Assembly: GCA_024645155.1 (NCBI GenBank)
Contig: JAHEGF010000083.1
Coordinates: 1 to 12,871 of the forward strand
Direction: 5' to 3'
Origin: Phyllobacteriaceae bacterium
GTDB taxonomy: Bacteria > Pseudomonadota > Alphaproteobacteria > Rhizobiales > Rhizobiaceae
DNA length: 12,871 nt
The notes beneath the pieces are model-generated. The model saw only the letters and a program-made list of their open reading frames with translations, was not told the origin of the DNA and did not search any database. Position 1 is the first letter of the stretch, and every line of letters begins with the position of its first letter. Shown here piece by piece: positions 1 to 7,116 of the stretch. The position numbers and the translations under genes were made by a program.

Positions 1-468
1 CTGTCCCGATTGCGGACCGTCATGCAATAGGCGCAGCAGGCTACGCATGGCTGAAGCATTGCTGTCCAAGGCATCGTGAAGAATGTGGTGATCACTGTCG
101 AGAATGTCAAAACCGCGGGCTAGGCGCTGTTCGGCCCTGCGAAATACCGGGAAGTAATGGTGGTCCTCGATCTGGTGATGACCGGATAATTGTCCAAGAA
201 AGAAGTTGAGCCGCGGGACAAACCAGCCTGTAAATCCGGCCCGGTCCAGTTCTCCTTCCCTAAATCGAAGGATGCCCCGGTTGAGCAGGGCGCCAAGGTC
301 GCGAAACATGTCATGCCGACGCAGCCAGAATTGCGCCATACTGCCGAGATTGGCATGATTCTGCCAGGTCTCGCGCGGGTATTGCGCTACCAGAAAACGC
401 AAATCGTCCGGCAGTCCGGTGCGTTCTTTCAGCGACAGGGTATGCTGCGTGTGTTCCTTGTCGTTCAA
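1..468 (-). CDS. Hemerythrin HHE-domain protein, C-terminus cut by window edge
   Basis: The frame runs open for 156 codons from 468 to the window edge without a stop, so the C-terminus is missing. Hemerythrin domains are helical bundles that bind a di-iron centre, often for O2 or NO sensing, storage or iron handling. The sequence shows the expected ligand pattern: H52 in RHDMF, then HHQIEDHHYFP at about residues 97-107 (H97/H98, E101, H103/H104), then DHHILH at 126-131. No signal peptide or membrane segment is visible, so it is probably cytoplasmic. I chose TTG at 468-466 because no ATG or GTG precedes the conserved region in this frame and because it overlaps the TGA of dgkA (TTGA), which suggests translational coupling. 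No strong Shine-Dalgarno is visible. The family is clear; the physiological role is not. Confidence 0.82.
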   Translation of the reverse strand, partial: MNDKEHTQHTLSLKERTGLPDDLRFLVAQYPRETWQNHANLGSMAQFWLRRHDMFRDLGALLNRGILRFREGELDRAGFTGWFVPRLNFFLGQLSGHHQIEDHHYFPVFRRAEQRLARGFDILDSDHHILHDALDSNASAMRSLLRLLHDGPQSGQ

Positions 469-824
469 AGGCTTGTCCCGGCGATCCGTTCGGCAACCGC
501 AAGGAGCCAAACAGCTGCGGCGATCAAGATGGACAGGAGGACCGCAAGCGAACCGCAATCCTTGGCAATCTTAATATGCGGGTGCAATTCCTCCGTCACC
601 GCATCGCAGGACGCCTCAATGCCGGTGTTGAGGACTTCAACGACAAGTACAAACAGCAGCGACAGGACCAACATGAGATAAACGCGCCAACTGGAAGCAA
701 TGAGCCAACCGGCAGGAAAGGACAGAGCCAGCACCATCAGTTCCTGACGGAATGCCGTCTCGCTGACTGACAGATGACGAAATGCGTTCACCGAGTTGAA
801 ATAGGCGCTAAAAATCCGCTGCAT
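465..824 (-). CDS. dgkA: Diacylglycerol kinase DgkA
   Basis: Small integral membrane kinase that phosphorylates diacylglycerol to phosphatidic acid with ATP, recycling diacylglycerol released when phospholipid headgroups are used (for example for periplasmic glucans). The 119-residue product has the family length and three hydrophobic segments at about residues 29-44, 48-66 and 91-111. The signature EVLNTGIEA (63-71) and AKDCGSLAVL (87-96) match the E. coli active-site region: E63, N66 and E70 correspond to E69, N72 and E76, and K88-D89 to K94-D95. The frame is open up to an ATG at 863, but I prefer ATG at 824: a GGAG lies at 835-832, seven bases upstream, and the resulting protein begins like other rhizobial DgkA proteins. 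It follows the dioxygenase gene by 47 bases and overlaps the hemerythrin gene by four, so it is probably part of the same transcript. Confidence 0.93.
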   Translation of the reverse strand: MQRIFSAYFNSVNAFRHLSVSETAFRQELMVLALSFPAGWLIASSWRVYLMLVLSLLFVLVVEVLNTGIEASCDAVTEELHPHIKIAKDCGSLAVLLSILIAAAVWLLAVAERIAGTSL

Positions 825-871
825 GGCCGGTCTCCGAATCATGTCAGCCCAGTGTGCAACCATTCCGGCAC

Positions 872-1669
872 TTATTGGAACCGGTAAAAATCAAAGGCGA
901 AGAAACCGTTTTGCACCGACGAATGCAGGCGTTGGCCTCGGGCCCCCTCACCTGCCGCTCCATAGGCAAAAAACAAGGGCATCAGGTGCTCGTCTGTCGG
1001 GTGGTTCTCAGAGACGAAAGGCGCCTCCTCTTTCCAGTTCAAAATGGGCTCGAGGCAGCCTGTTTCAAGGCGGTCTGCAAACCAGCCGGTAAAGGCTGAG
1101 ACTTTTTCTGTCATCCCGGGGTCTGTCACAACGTTGCCGCGCAGTACGCCAAAAATCGCGCGCAAATTGTGGGTGATATGCCCGGAGCCCATAAGCAACA
1201 AACCTTCGTTACGCAAGGGCGCAAGCGCACGGCCCAGCGAGTAATGGTAGTGTGCGTCGCGCCCGGCATCTATCGATACCTGGACAACCGGAATATCAGC
1301 ATCCGGATAGGCCAGCTTCAACGGTGTCCAGGTTCCATGATCGTAGCCGCGTTTCGCAACCACTGATGGCTTGAAACCTGCATCCTGCAGCAGGGTTACC
1401 ACATTTGCAGCTATTCCAGGAGATCCGGGCGCCGGATAGTCCATTTCGTACAATTCCGGTGCAAAGCCGCCAAAATCGTAGATCATGCCAGGCGCAGGAT
1501 CGGCGACGATTGCGGGCCCCTGGGTTTCAAAATGCGCCGAATTGATGACGATTGCCTTGGGTTTCGGGAAATGCTGCGACAATTCCCGCAGGAAATGGCC
1601 TGCGGAACTTCCGTTGGTGACAATGTCCGGGCCACCATGCGAAACAAACAAAGTCGGAATAGCGGTCAT
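872..1669 (-). CDS. Class III extradiol dioxygenase, LigB/DODA (YgiD-like) family
   Basis: 265 residues, the usual length for single-domain DODA/YgiD proteins, which open catechol-type rings (DOPA is the test substrate in E. coli YgiD) using one bound metal ion. Visible motifs in order: FVSHGGP with H11, INSAHFE with H46, YDHGTWTPL at about 110, GSGHITHNL at about 175, and HPTDEHLMPLFFAYG with H228. H11, H46 and H228 are the likely metal ligands by comparison with YgiD. The start ATG at 1669 is well supported by AGGAG six bases upstream. There is no signal peptide, so it is cytoplasmic. Neighbours are a GFA-family protein upstream, separated by a hairpin terminator, and dgkA 47 bases downstream; neither defines a pathway. 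The true substrate cannot be read from the sequence, so 'ring-cleavage dioxygenase' is safer than '4,5-DOPA dioxygenase'. Confidence 0.9.
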   Translation of the reverse strand: MTAIPTLFVSHGGPDIVTNGSSAGHFLRELSQHFPKPKAIVINSAHFETQGPAIVADPAPGMIYDFGGFAPELYEMDYPAPGSPGIAANVVTLLQDAGFKPSVVAKRGYDHGTWTPLKLAYPDADIPVVQVSIDAGRDAHYHYSLGRALAPLRNEGLLLMGSGHITHNLRAIFGVLRGNVVTDPGMTEKVSAFTGWFADRLETGCLEPILNWKEEAPFVSENHPTDEHLMPLFFAYGAAGEGARGQRLHSSVQNGFFAFDFYRFQ

Positions 1670-1711
1670 GACCTGCTCCTGCGATGCCGATTTAGCGATT
1701 TCTACTGTTCA

Positions 1712-1739
1712 GCAAAAGAGGCGCTTTGGCGACAAAGCG
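1712..1739 (-). terminator. Likely Rho-independent terminator downstream of the GFA-family gene
   Basis: A perfect 7-base inverted repeat, CGCTTTG at 1722-1728 and CAAAGCG at 1733-1739, encloses a four-base loop. Read on the minus strand it is followed by CCTCTTTT (1719-1712), a moderate T tract. It lies about 30 bases after the stop of the GFA-family gene and about 50 bases before the dioxygenase start. The stem is short and the T tract broken, so termination may be partial and some read-through into the dioxygenase is likely. Confidence 0.5.
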
Positions 1740-1769
1740 TTCACAAACGAGCATTCAATTCCTCATATT

Positions 1770-2189
1770 TCAGGACCCGCTTACCCTAATCGAAGATGAT
1801 GTCTTTTCGTGTTGTGGCAGGCCATCCCCGATTTCATAGTAGTCGCCCTTGTCTGAGACAAATATGTGCCTGGAGAGTTTCAGACCTGTCGGCTTGTCGA
1901 AGCTGCCGGCCAGAACGGACGTAAACGGGTCACTGTCAAGTTTCCAGAAAAGCGCCGAGCCGCAGGCGCTGCAAAAACCGCGTTTTGCATCGTTAGACGA
2001 CTGATACCAGGCGAGCGACCCATCATCCTCGATATTGAGATTTTCATCAGCTGCGTTGGTGGCCGCATAGTAGTGTCCGCTCTGCTTGCGGCATTGGGTG
2101 CAGTGGCAGGCAACGACTTCGCGCAGTACGCCGGTTATCCGGAAACGGACGCTACCGCACAGGCAGGATCCGGTGTGGGTTTCACTCAA
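1770..2189 (-). CDS. GFA-family (glutathione-dependent formaldehyde-activating-like) zinc protein
   Basis: 139-residue cytoplasmic protein of the GFA / Mss4-like fold. Members coordinate zinc through clustered cysteines, and the namesake was proposed to speed formation of S-hydroxymethylglutathione from formaldehyde and glutathione, a role that remains disputed. Seen here: CLCG with C9 and C11, CHCTQC with C28, C30 and C33, and FCSACGSALFW with C73 and C76, all in the standard positions. The start is TTG at 2189-2187; it is preceded by GGAGG at a spacing of about six bases, the best ribosome binding site in the window, and no ATG or GTG offers an alternative before the C9 motif. The gene probably has its own promoter in the 181-base gap upstream (2190-2370) and is followed by a hairpin terminator. 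Many genomes carry several paralogues, so a formaldehyde role is not assured. Confidence 0.9.
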   Translation of the reverse strand: MSETHTGSCLCGSVRFRITGVLREVVACHCTQCRKQSGHYYAATNAADENLNIEDDGSLAWYQSSNDAKRGFCSACGSALFWKLDSDPFTSVLAGSFDKPTGLKLSRHIFVSDKGDYYEIGDGLPQHEKTSSSIRVSGS

Positions 2190-2370
2190 TTTTTCCTCCG
2201 ATCACAAAATGGTATGGCGCTGGCAATCTGCCCGTGAAGACTGCGTGGCGCCAGCAAAATGATCTGATCCCAGAAATGCAGGGAATTCACCGGGGTACCT
2301 TGTCACAAACTTTGAAAGCGGGCAGCGCAGAACTCGGCGCCGCCGTGTCGTCAACCGATCCGTTCGCCAA

Positions 2371-3750
2371 TCAGGCGTTGACGGCGTCTTTGTGCATCAT
2401 GCCATCCCTGTCACGCTTGAGCAGCTCTGCTACCAAAAACGCCAGTTCGAGCGCCTGGTCGGCATTCAGCCGAGGATCACAATGGGTGTGATAGCGATCG
2501 GATAGTTCTTCCGCCGAAATGGCTCGGGCACCGCCGGTGCATTCGGTAACATTCTTTCCGGTCATTTCTACGTGGATGCCGCCGGGATGGGTGCCTTCCG
2601 CGCGATGGACATCGAAAAACGCCTCGACTTCGGCCAGTATCCGGTCAAACGGCCGTGTCTTGTAGCCGGCAGCGGTGATCGTGTTGCCATGCATCGGATC
2701 ACAGGACCAGACAACCTTGCGGCCCTCGCGCTCAACGGCACGGATCAATTTCGGCAGGTAGTCACCGACCTTGTCGTGGCCAAAGCGTGCGATCAGTGTC
2801 AGTCGGCCTGCCTCGTTTTCGGGATTGAGCAATTCGGTCAGGGTCAGCAATTCGTCGGGATCAAGCGTCGGTCCGCATTTCAGTCCGAGCGGGTTCTTGA
2901 CCCCACGGCAAAACTCGACATGTGCGTGATCCGGTTGGCGGGTACGGTCCCCAATCCAGATCATGTGACCTGATGTGGCGTACCAGTCGCCCGATGTGGA
3001 ATCGATGCGCGTTAGTGCCTCTTCATAGCTGAGCAAAAGCGCTTCGTGGCTGGTATAGAAATCCGTTTCGCGCAGTTTTTCATTGCGTTCCGATGTGATG
3101 CCAATCGCCCGCATGAAATCCATTGTTTCCGAAATTCGGTTTGCCAATGCATCATAACGCTGCGTCTGCGGCGTACCGGATACGTAACCAAGCATCCATT
3201 TGTGGACGTTTTCGAGATTGGCAAAACCGCCCTGGGCAAAAGCGCGCAGCAGATTAAGTGTCGCTGCCGATTGCCGGTATGCCATTTCAAGACGCGCCGG
3301 ATCGGGAATACGATCTGCTTCGTTAAAGTCGATGCCGTTAATGATATCGCCGCGATAGGAAGGCAGTTCTATTCCATCCTTTGTCTCGATATCCGAGGAG
3401 CGCGGCTTTGCAAATTGGCCCGCAATCCTCCCGACCTTGACCACGGGCTGCGAGGCGCCAAACGTCAGGACAACGGCCATCTGCAGAAATACGCGGAAAA
3501 AGTCGCGAATATTGTCGGCACCGTGCTCGGCAAAGCTTTCGGCACAATCACCACCTTGCAGCAGGAAGCCGTTGCCTTCGGCCACGTCTGCGAGCTGACG
3601 TTTAAGCTTGCGGGCCTCACCTGCAAAAACAAGCGGCGGATAGGTACGAAGACGGGATTCAACATCCTTCAACACAGTGTTGTCGGGATAGGTCGGGACT
3701 TGCTTGACGGGTTTGTCGCGCCAGGAGTCCGGTGTCCATTTGTTCGTCAT
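2371..3750 (-). CDS. Class II 3-deoxy-7-phosphoheptulonate (DAHP) synthase
   Basis: Catalyses the first step of the shikimate pathway: phosphoenolpyruvate plus erythrose 4-phosphate gives DAHP, leading to chorismate and the aromatic amino acids. The 459-residue length and motifs are those of the class II (plant, mycobacterial, alphaproteobacterial) enzymes, not the E. coli AroF/G/H class. Visible: LQGGDCAESF with metal ligand C69, KPRSS at 115-119 (PEP binding), CDPMHGNT with H354, IHVEMTG with E395 and HCDPRLN with D425; these correspond to the cysteine, histidine, glutamate and aspartate metal ligands of the mycobacterial enzyme. No signal peptide, so cytoplasmic. Start ATG at 3750 begins the conserved N-terminus, with only a weak GTGGG upstream. 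It appears to be transcribed alone from a promoter at 3849-3877; I saw no convincing terminator after its stop. Symbols aroF and aroG are both used for this class, so I leave the field empty. Confidence 0.96.
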   Translation of the reverse strand: MTNKWTPDSWRDKPVKQVPTYPDNTVLKDVESRLRTYPPLVFAGEARKLKRQLADVAEGNGFLLQGGDCAESFAEHGADNIRDFFRVFLQMAVVLTFGASQPVVKVGRIAGQFAKPRSSDIETKDGIELPSYRGDIINGIDFNEADRIPDPARLEMAYRQSAATLNLLRAFAQGGFANLENVHKWMLGYVSGTPQTQRYDALANRISETMDFMRAIGITSERNEKLRETDFYTSHEALLLSYEEALTRIDSTSGDWYATSGHMIWIGDRTRQPDHAHVEFCRGVKNPLGLKCGPTLDPDELLTLTELLNPENEAGRLTLIARFGHDKVGDYLPKLIRAVEREGRKVVWSCDPMHGNTITAAGYKTRPFDRILAEVEAFFDVHRAEGTHPGGIHVEMTGKNVTECTGGARAISAEELSDRYHTHCDPRLNADQALELAFLVAELLKRDRDGMMHKDAVNA

Positions 3751-3848
3751 CTTGATGTACCCACGTTTTACTCAGCAAACAGGCGTCAACCGAACCACGA
3801 GACAGTTTCAGCCAAAGACCGCGTCGCTATACGGCAAACACTCACCTG

Positions 3849-3877
3849 ATTCTAGCCTGCTTTGACCAATGGAGCAA
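3849..3877 (-). promoter_or_regulatory. Candidate sigma-70 promoter of the DAHP synthase gene
   Basis: On the minus strand TTGCTC (3877-3872) and TAGAAT (3854-3849) are separated by 17 bases. The -10 box matches the consensus at five of six positions and the -35 at four of six. The predicted transcript would start near 3842 and carry a leader of about 90 bases before the ATG at 3750. A GATTC (GANTC-type) site at 3848-3852 overlaps the -10 box. Predicted by eye only. Confidence 0.45.
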
Positions 3878-3920
3878 AATGTTGTGTTGCCGGTTGGCGT
3901 GCGGCCAGGTCAAATTGCAG

Positions 3921-4562
3921 CTAAGCCTCTTCGACGCCAATGCCGAACTCGACGAGCAGCGTATCGAAAAGGGCGATTTCTTCGGGCGTCAGATTGATCG
4001 ATCGAGGATAAACCGGCGCCCCGCGGTCACCATGAACAGCAATGTCAAAACTCCGAGTCGTTTCCAAAAATTTCCGCAAACCCGTCCTGCCGTGTTCACT
4101 CACATATCCCTGCATCACCGCATCAAGGTAGGATTGCAGTATTTTGGGCGGATCTCGATGGGCCGGAATATTTTCCTTGGCCTGATAGACGAACAGCGGG
4201 CATGTGTACGGAACTTCTTCCAGAAACTCGATTTCGCCGGCTTCCAGCAATACGCGGTCGTAACGTGCCTCGCGGGCATCAATGGCGGGCAGGTTTTCCA
4301 ACTTTTCGAAAATGAGCAGGCCATCGACATACTCGTCTTCGGCCCGGAAAACGGTTAGAAGAGCCGCCGGAAAACCCGGCATGTCAGGTCTTGGCCGCCA
4401 TTTACGGGCCTTCCCCATCAGCCGGGCGGGCACTGCATGGACGACCGGTGTACGGTGTGTTGCGCGATTGACCAATGAACCGTAGCCAAAATAGCCAACG
4501 ATATCCGTTTGCCCAACTGAAATGGATGGAGACTTCAAGGTTTCCGGGTTTCCTGCTTCCAT
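3921..4562 (-). CDS. Gamma-glutamylcyclotransferase-like (GGCT/AIG2 fold) protein
   Basis: 213-residue cytoplasmic protein with the GGCT fold. Family members cyclise gamma-glutamyl groups to release 5-oxoproline from gamma-glutamyl amines, dipeptides or glutathione. Seen here: the substrate-loop motif GYFGYGSLVN at about residues 23-32 and, after a strand-rich stretch, LPAIDAREARYDRV at 91-104, where E98 is in the place of the catalytic glutamate of this fold. The protein is longer than the minimal domain, with an extra C-terminal part of about 90 residues. ATG at 4562 is chosen; the codon before it is TTG, so 4565 is also possible. There is no strong Shine-Dalgarno. A perfect TATAAT -10 hexamer lies just upstream (4590-4585) without a good -35. 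The gene is divergent from the alpha/beta hydrolase. Substrate is unknown; a link to glutathione turnover is an inference from family and from the presence of gor nearby. Confidence 0.82.
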   Translation of the reverse strand: MEAGNPETLKSPSISVGQTDIVGYFGYGSLVNRATHRTPVVHAVPARLMGKARKWRPRPDMPGFPAALLTVFRAEDEYVDGLLIFEKLENLPAIDAREARYDRVLLEAGEIEFLEEVPYTCPLFVYQAKENIPAHRDPPKILQSYLDAVMQGYVSEHGRTGLRKFLETTRSFDIAVHGDRGAPVYPRSINLTPEEIALFDTLLVEFGIGVEEA

Positions 4563-4584
4563 CAAGATGCGTTACATCCGCGAA

Positions 4585-4590
4585 ATTATA
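4585..4590 (-). promoter_or_regulatory. Candidate -10 hexamer of the cyclotransferase-like gene
   Basis: A perfect TATAAT is read on the minus strand at 4590-4585, which would start transcription near 4578 and leave a leader of about 16 bases before the ATG at 4562. The bases 17 or 18 upstream (TGTGGC or CTGTGG) are a poor -35, so this may need an activator or be chance. Confidence 0.25.
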
Positions 4591-4674
4591 GCTGTTTTGT
4601 GAAATAGGCCACAGAATACCCGATCAAAGACTGGTACGGCTCATGGAGGGACCGAATACCGAGGACGATGATAC

Positions 4675-5643
4675 ATGACAAATCGGGCAACGCGCATGGC
4701 AGAGATGCCTACGTCCGGATTCGGCGCTGCAACGGTTGCTCATTCCATGATATCATCAGCCACACTGCCACCGCACCAAAAACTGGTCGAAACGCAGGAT
4801 GTCACATTCCTGGCGGATGACGGCTTTCCGCTTGCCGGCACGTTGTTTTGCAGCACGGACAAGCAAGGTCCATTGGTTTTGATCAGCGGAGCAACCGCGG
4901 TCGCGCGCGGCTACTACACAAAATTTGCCATGGCCTGTGTCAACTCGGGTGCCCGAGCGGCCCTCATTTACGATTACCGCGGTGTGGCCGGATCGCGGGT
5001 GCCGACGGGATGGGTCCGGCGCATCAACATGAAGGATTGGGGCGTTCTTGACATGCCGGCGGCCATGGATTTCCTTGACGGCGTCGCGCCGGATGCGCCA
5101 ATGATCGGTGTCGGACATTCCATTGGCGGAACGAATCTGGGCCTGTGCGGCCAATCCGGGCGGTACAGCAAGTTTGCAATGGTCGCCGCTGCACTTGGCA
5201 CATTGTCACTTACCGACGAGGAATACTCACTTTACATGCGCATGAACATCTTCGGATTGCCGGTTGCCTCACTACTTGGCAAGGCACCGGGCTGGCTGGG
5301 AATCGGCGAGACGCTTCCACGGTCAGTATTCAACGACTGGGCGCGATGGTGCCGCCAGCCGAACTACCTTTTTGATGATCCGGCGGTCAGCGAGAAGGAC
5401 CGTTTCAACAAAGTCCGTACGAATGTCCTGTCGGTTTCAATGGAGGATGATCCGTGGGCGACCGGGCGGGCAGTCAATGCCCTCCAGGTGCGGTTTCCGT
5501 ACGCGGAATTTAGGCGCTGGCAGATTTCTTCTGCCGCAGGCGGCACGGATAGAATCGGTCATTTCGGATTTTTCCGCTCGAAGTTTTCCGCGATATTGTG
5601 GCCGGGCGTCATGGGCTGGATGATGGATACAGCGGTCATATGA
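4675..5643 (+). CDS. Alpha/beta hydrolase (COG4757-like)
   Basis: 322-residue predicted serine hydrolase. The catalytic triad can be placed by motif: nucleophile S149 in GVGHSIGG (145-152), acid D258 or D259 in SMEDDPWA (255-262), and H296 in RIGHFGFF (293-300). SGATAVARGYY at 71-81 is in the position of the oxyanion-hole strand. This pattern, including the DDPW segment, resembles the COG4757 group of predicted hydrolases, whose substrates are unknown. No signal peptide is seen. Homology-type sequence begins near residue 38 (LVETQDVTFLADDG), so the first 35 residues are low in features and the start could instead be M8 (4696), M11 (4705) or M25 (4747). At 4675, GAGG lies ten bases upstream, a loose fit. 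The gene ends 20 bases before the end of gor, so the two converge. It stands alone as a transcription unit. Confidence 0.85.
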   Translation: MTNRATRMAEMPTSGFGAATVAHSMISSATLPPHQKLVETQDVTFLADDGFPLAGTLFCSTDKQGPLVLISGATAVARGYYTKFAMACVNSGARAALIYDYRGVAGSRVPTGWVRRINMKDWGVLDMPAAMDFLDGVAPDAPMIGVGHSIGGTNLGLCGQSGRYSKFAMVAAALGTLSLTDEEYSLYMRMNIFGLPVASLLGKAPGWLGIGETLPRSVFNDWARWCRQPNYLFDDPAVSEKDRFNKVRTNVLSVSMEDDPWATGRAVNALQVRFPYAEFRRWQISSAAGGTDRIGHFGFFRSKFSAILWPGVMGWMMDTAVI

Positions 5644-5663
5644 CAGCATTTGATACCTGACGG

Positions 5664-7070
5664 TCAAATCCCGCCTAAATCACCGACCCGTTCGCCGTCA
5701 ACGACCTGGTAGGTCGGTTCGTACATCGTGACCAGTTCTTCTGCAGCTGTCGGGTGAACAGCCATGGTGCGGTCAAATGCGTCTTTGTCGAGCCCTGCCT
5801 TTATCGGAATTGCCAATACTTGCGCCAATTCGCCGGCGTCAGGGCCCATGATATGCGCACCGACCACCTTGCGGTCAGATGCGCTGACAATAAGCTTCAT
5901 CATCATTTTTTCCTGCCGTCCCGACAGGGTATGGCGCATCGGACGGAATACGGCGCGGTAAATATCGAGCTTTCCGAAAGCTTCTGCGGCCGCATCCTCG
6001 GTCAAGCCAACGGTGCCGATCTCAGGCTGGGAAAACACGGCGGTGGCGATGCATTCATGGTCTGGTTGCGCCGGATTGTTTCTGAACGCCGTTTCGACGA
6101 AACAGATCGCCTCGTGAATAGCGACAGGTGTAAGTTCCACACGATTGGTCACATCACCGATCGCCCATATATTGTCGACATTTGTTCGCGAGTACGGGTC
6201 AACAGGAATCGCACCGTTGTGGCTTGTTTCCACTCCGGCATTTTCCAGGCCCAAACCGGTGGTATTGGGATTACGTCCCAATGCGAGCATGATCTGATCG
6301 GTATCGAGTTGCCGACCACCTGAAGTGGACGCGACAACGCCGCCGGCGCTGCGGCTTTCGACATTCTCGATCACTTCCTTGCAGATTATTTTGATGCCCT
6401 TGGCCTCCATGGTCTGGTGGAGGTGGCGGCGGATATCACGATCAAATCGCGAAAGGATTTCCAGTCCCCGGTATATCAATGTCGTTTCGACGCCAAGGCC
6501 ATGAAAAATGTTGGCGAATTCGACCGCAATGTACCCGCCGCCGGCAATCAGGATCGATCCCGGAAGTTTTTCGAGGTGAAACGCATCATCGGAGACGATG
6601 CACAATTCATGCCCGGGCAAGGCCAGGTGCGGGTTGGGACGGCCGCCAACGGCAATCAGTATCTGGTCTGCCGTGAAGGTCTCGCCGGTTTTGCGAACAA
6701 GCACTGTATGCGAATCCACCAATTCCGCGCGGCTGTCGAAAATCGTTGCGCCCGCATTGGAAAGCCCTTTGCGGTAGAGACCCTCAAGGCGCGCGATTTC
6801 GGCGTCCTTGGCAGCTATCAGCTTGCTCCAATCAAACGTGGTGTCACCGACATTCCAGCCAAAACCGGCAGCATCCTCGAAGTGCTCTGGAAACTGGGAG
6901 GCATAGACGAAGAGCTTTTTGGGGACACAGCCTCGTATTACGCAGGTTCCGCCGTATCGTGATTCCTCTGCGATCGCGACTTTCTTGCCAAGCCCAGCAA
7001 CCAGCCTGCCGGCACGAACGCCGCCCGAACCGCCACCGATCACAAAGAGGTCAAAATCGTAGCCCGCCAT
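5664..7070 (-). CDS. gor: Glutathione-disulfide reductase
   Basis: Cytoplasmic FAD enzyme that reduces oxidised glutathione with NADPH. 468 residues, the usual length. In order: the FAD-binding dinucleotide motif VIGGGSGGVRAGR (10-22); the redox-active disulfide GGTCVIRGCVPKKL with C43 and C48; the NADPH-binding motif IAGGGYIAVEFA at about 175-186; the second FAD motif IWAIGDV near 300; and the C-terminal AVHPTAAEELVTM, where H439 is the catalytic histidine supplied to the other subunit of the dimer. The CVIRGC form and the HPT(A)AEE ending mark glutathione reductase rather than lipoamide dehydrogenase or mercuric reductase. ATG at 7070 has a G-rich GGGGG seven bases after it upstream. The gene lies downstream of rpiA and the DUF2059 gene but is separated from them by a strong terminator, so it probably has a promoter in the roughly 45 bases before its start, or depends on read-through. 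Confidence 0.97.
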   Translation of the reverse strand: MAGYDFDLFVIGGGSGGVRAGRLVAGLGKKVAIAEESRYGGTCVIRGCVPKKLFVYASQFPEHFEDAAGFGWNVGDTTFDWSKLIAAKDAEIARLEGLYRKGLSNAGATIFDSRAELVDSHTVLVRKTGETFTADQILIAVGGRPNPHLALPGHELCIVSDDAFHLEKLPGSILIAGGGYIAVEFANIFHGLGVETTLIYRGLEILSRFDRDIRRHLHQTMEAKGIKIICKEVIENVESRSAGGVVASTSGGRQLDTDQIMLALGRNPNTTGLGLENAGVETSHNGAIPVDPYSRTNVDNIWAIGDVTNRVELTPVAIHEAICFVETAFRNNPAQPDHECIATAVFSQPEIGTVGLTEDAAAEAFGKLDIYRAVFRPMRHTLSGRQEKMMMKLIVSASDRKVVGAHIMGPDAGELAQVLAIPIKAGLDKDAFDRTMAVHPTAAEELVTMYEPTYQVVDGERVGDLGGI

Positions 7071-7116
7071 GAGACTGCCCCCAGTTGCTGTAGATCACGA
7101 CATAGTGCGCTAACGC

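Noticed and set aside
190..681. 163-codon plus-strand open frame opposite the hemerythrin and dgkA genes
   Set aside because: Both minus-strand genes have clear family motifs in this stretch, and the plus-strand product has none.
2190..2370. 181-base gap between the DAHP synthase and GFA-family genes searched for a terminator or small gene
   Set aside because: No stem with a T tract and no convincing short frame; only scattered six-base palindromes such as GGTACC and GAATTC.
3784..3845. Possible Trp/Phe-containing leader peptide (GTG start, ending in SWFG) before the DAHP synthase gene, suggestive of attenuation
   Set aside because: The predicted transcript start (about 3842) falls at or after the GTG, leaving no ribosome binding site, and I see no terminator/antiterminator pair in the leader.
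3046..3849. Long open frame on the plus strand opposite the DAHP synthase gene (267 codons)
   Set aside because: It lies wholly antisense to a clearly recognised enzyme, has no recognisable motif and no good ribosome binding site; it is a by-product of codon use in the real gene.
5648..5669. Inverted repeat ATTTGA / TCAAAT between the convergent hydrolase and gor ends
   Set aside because: Only six AT-rich pairs with a ten-base loop and no T tract, overlapping the gor stop; too weak to call a terminator.
5754..6323. Open frames on the plus strand opposite gor
   Set aside because: Antisense to the conserved gor coding sequence, with cysteine- and histidine-scattered low-complexity products and no family resemblance.
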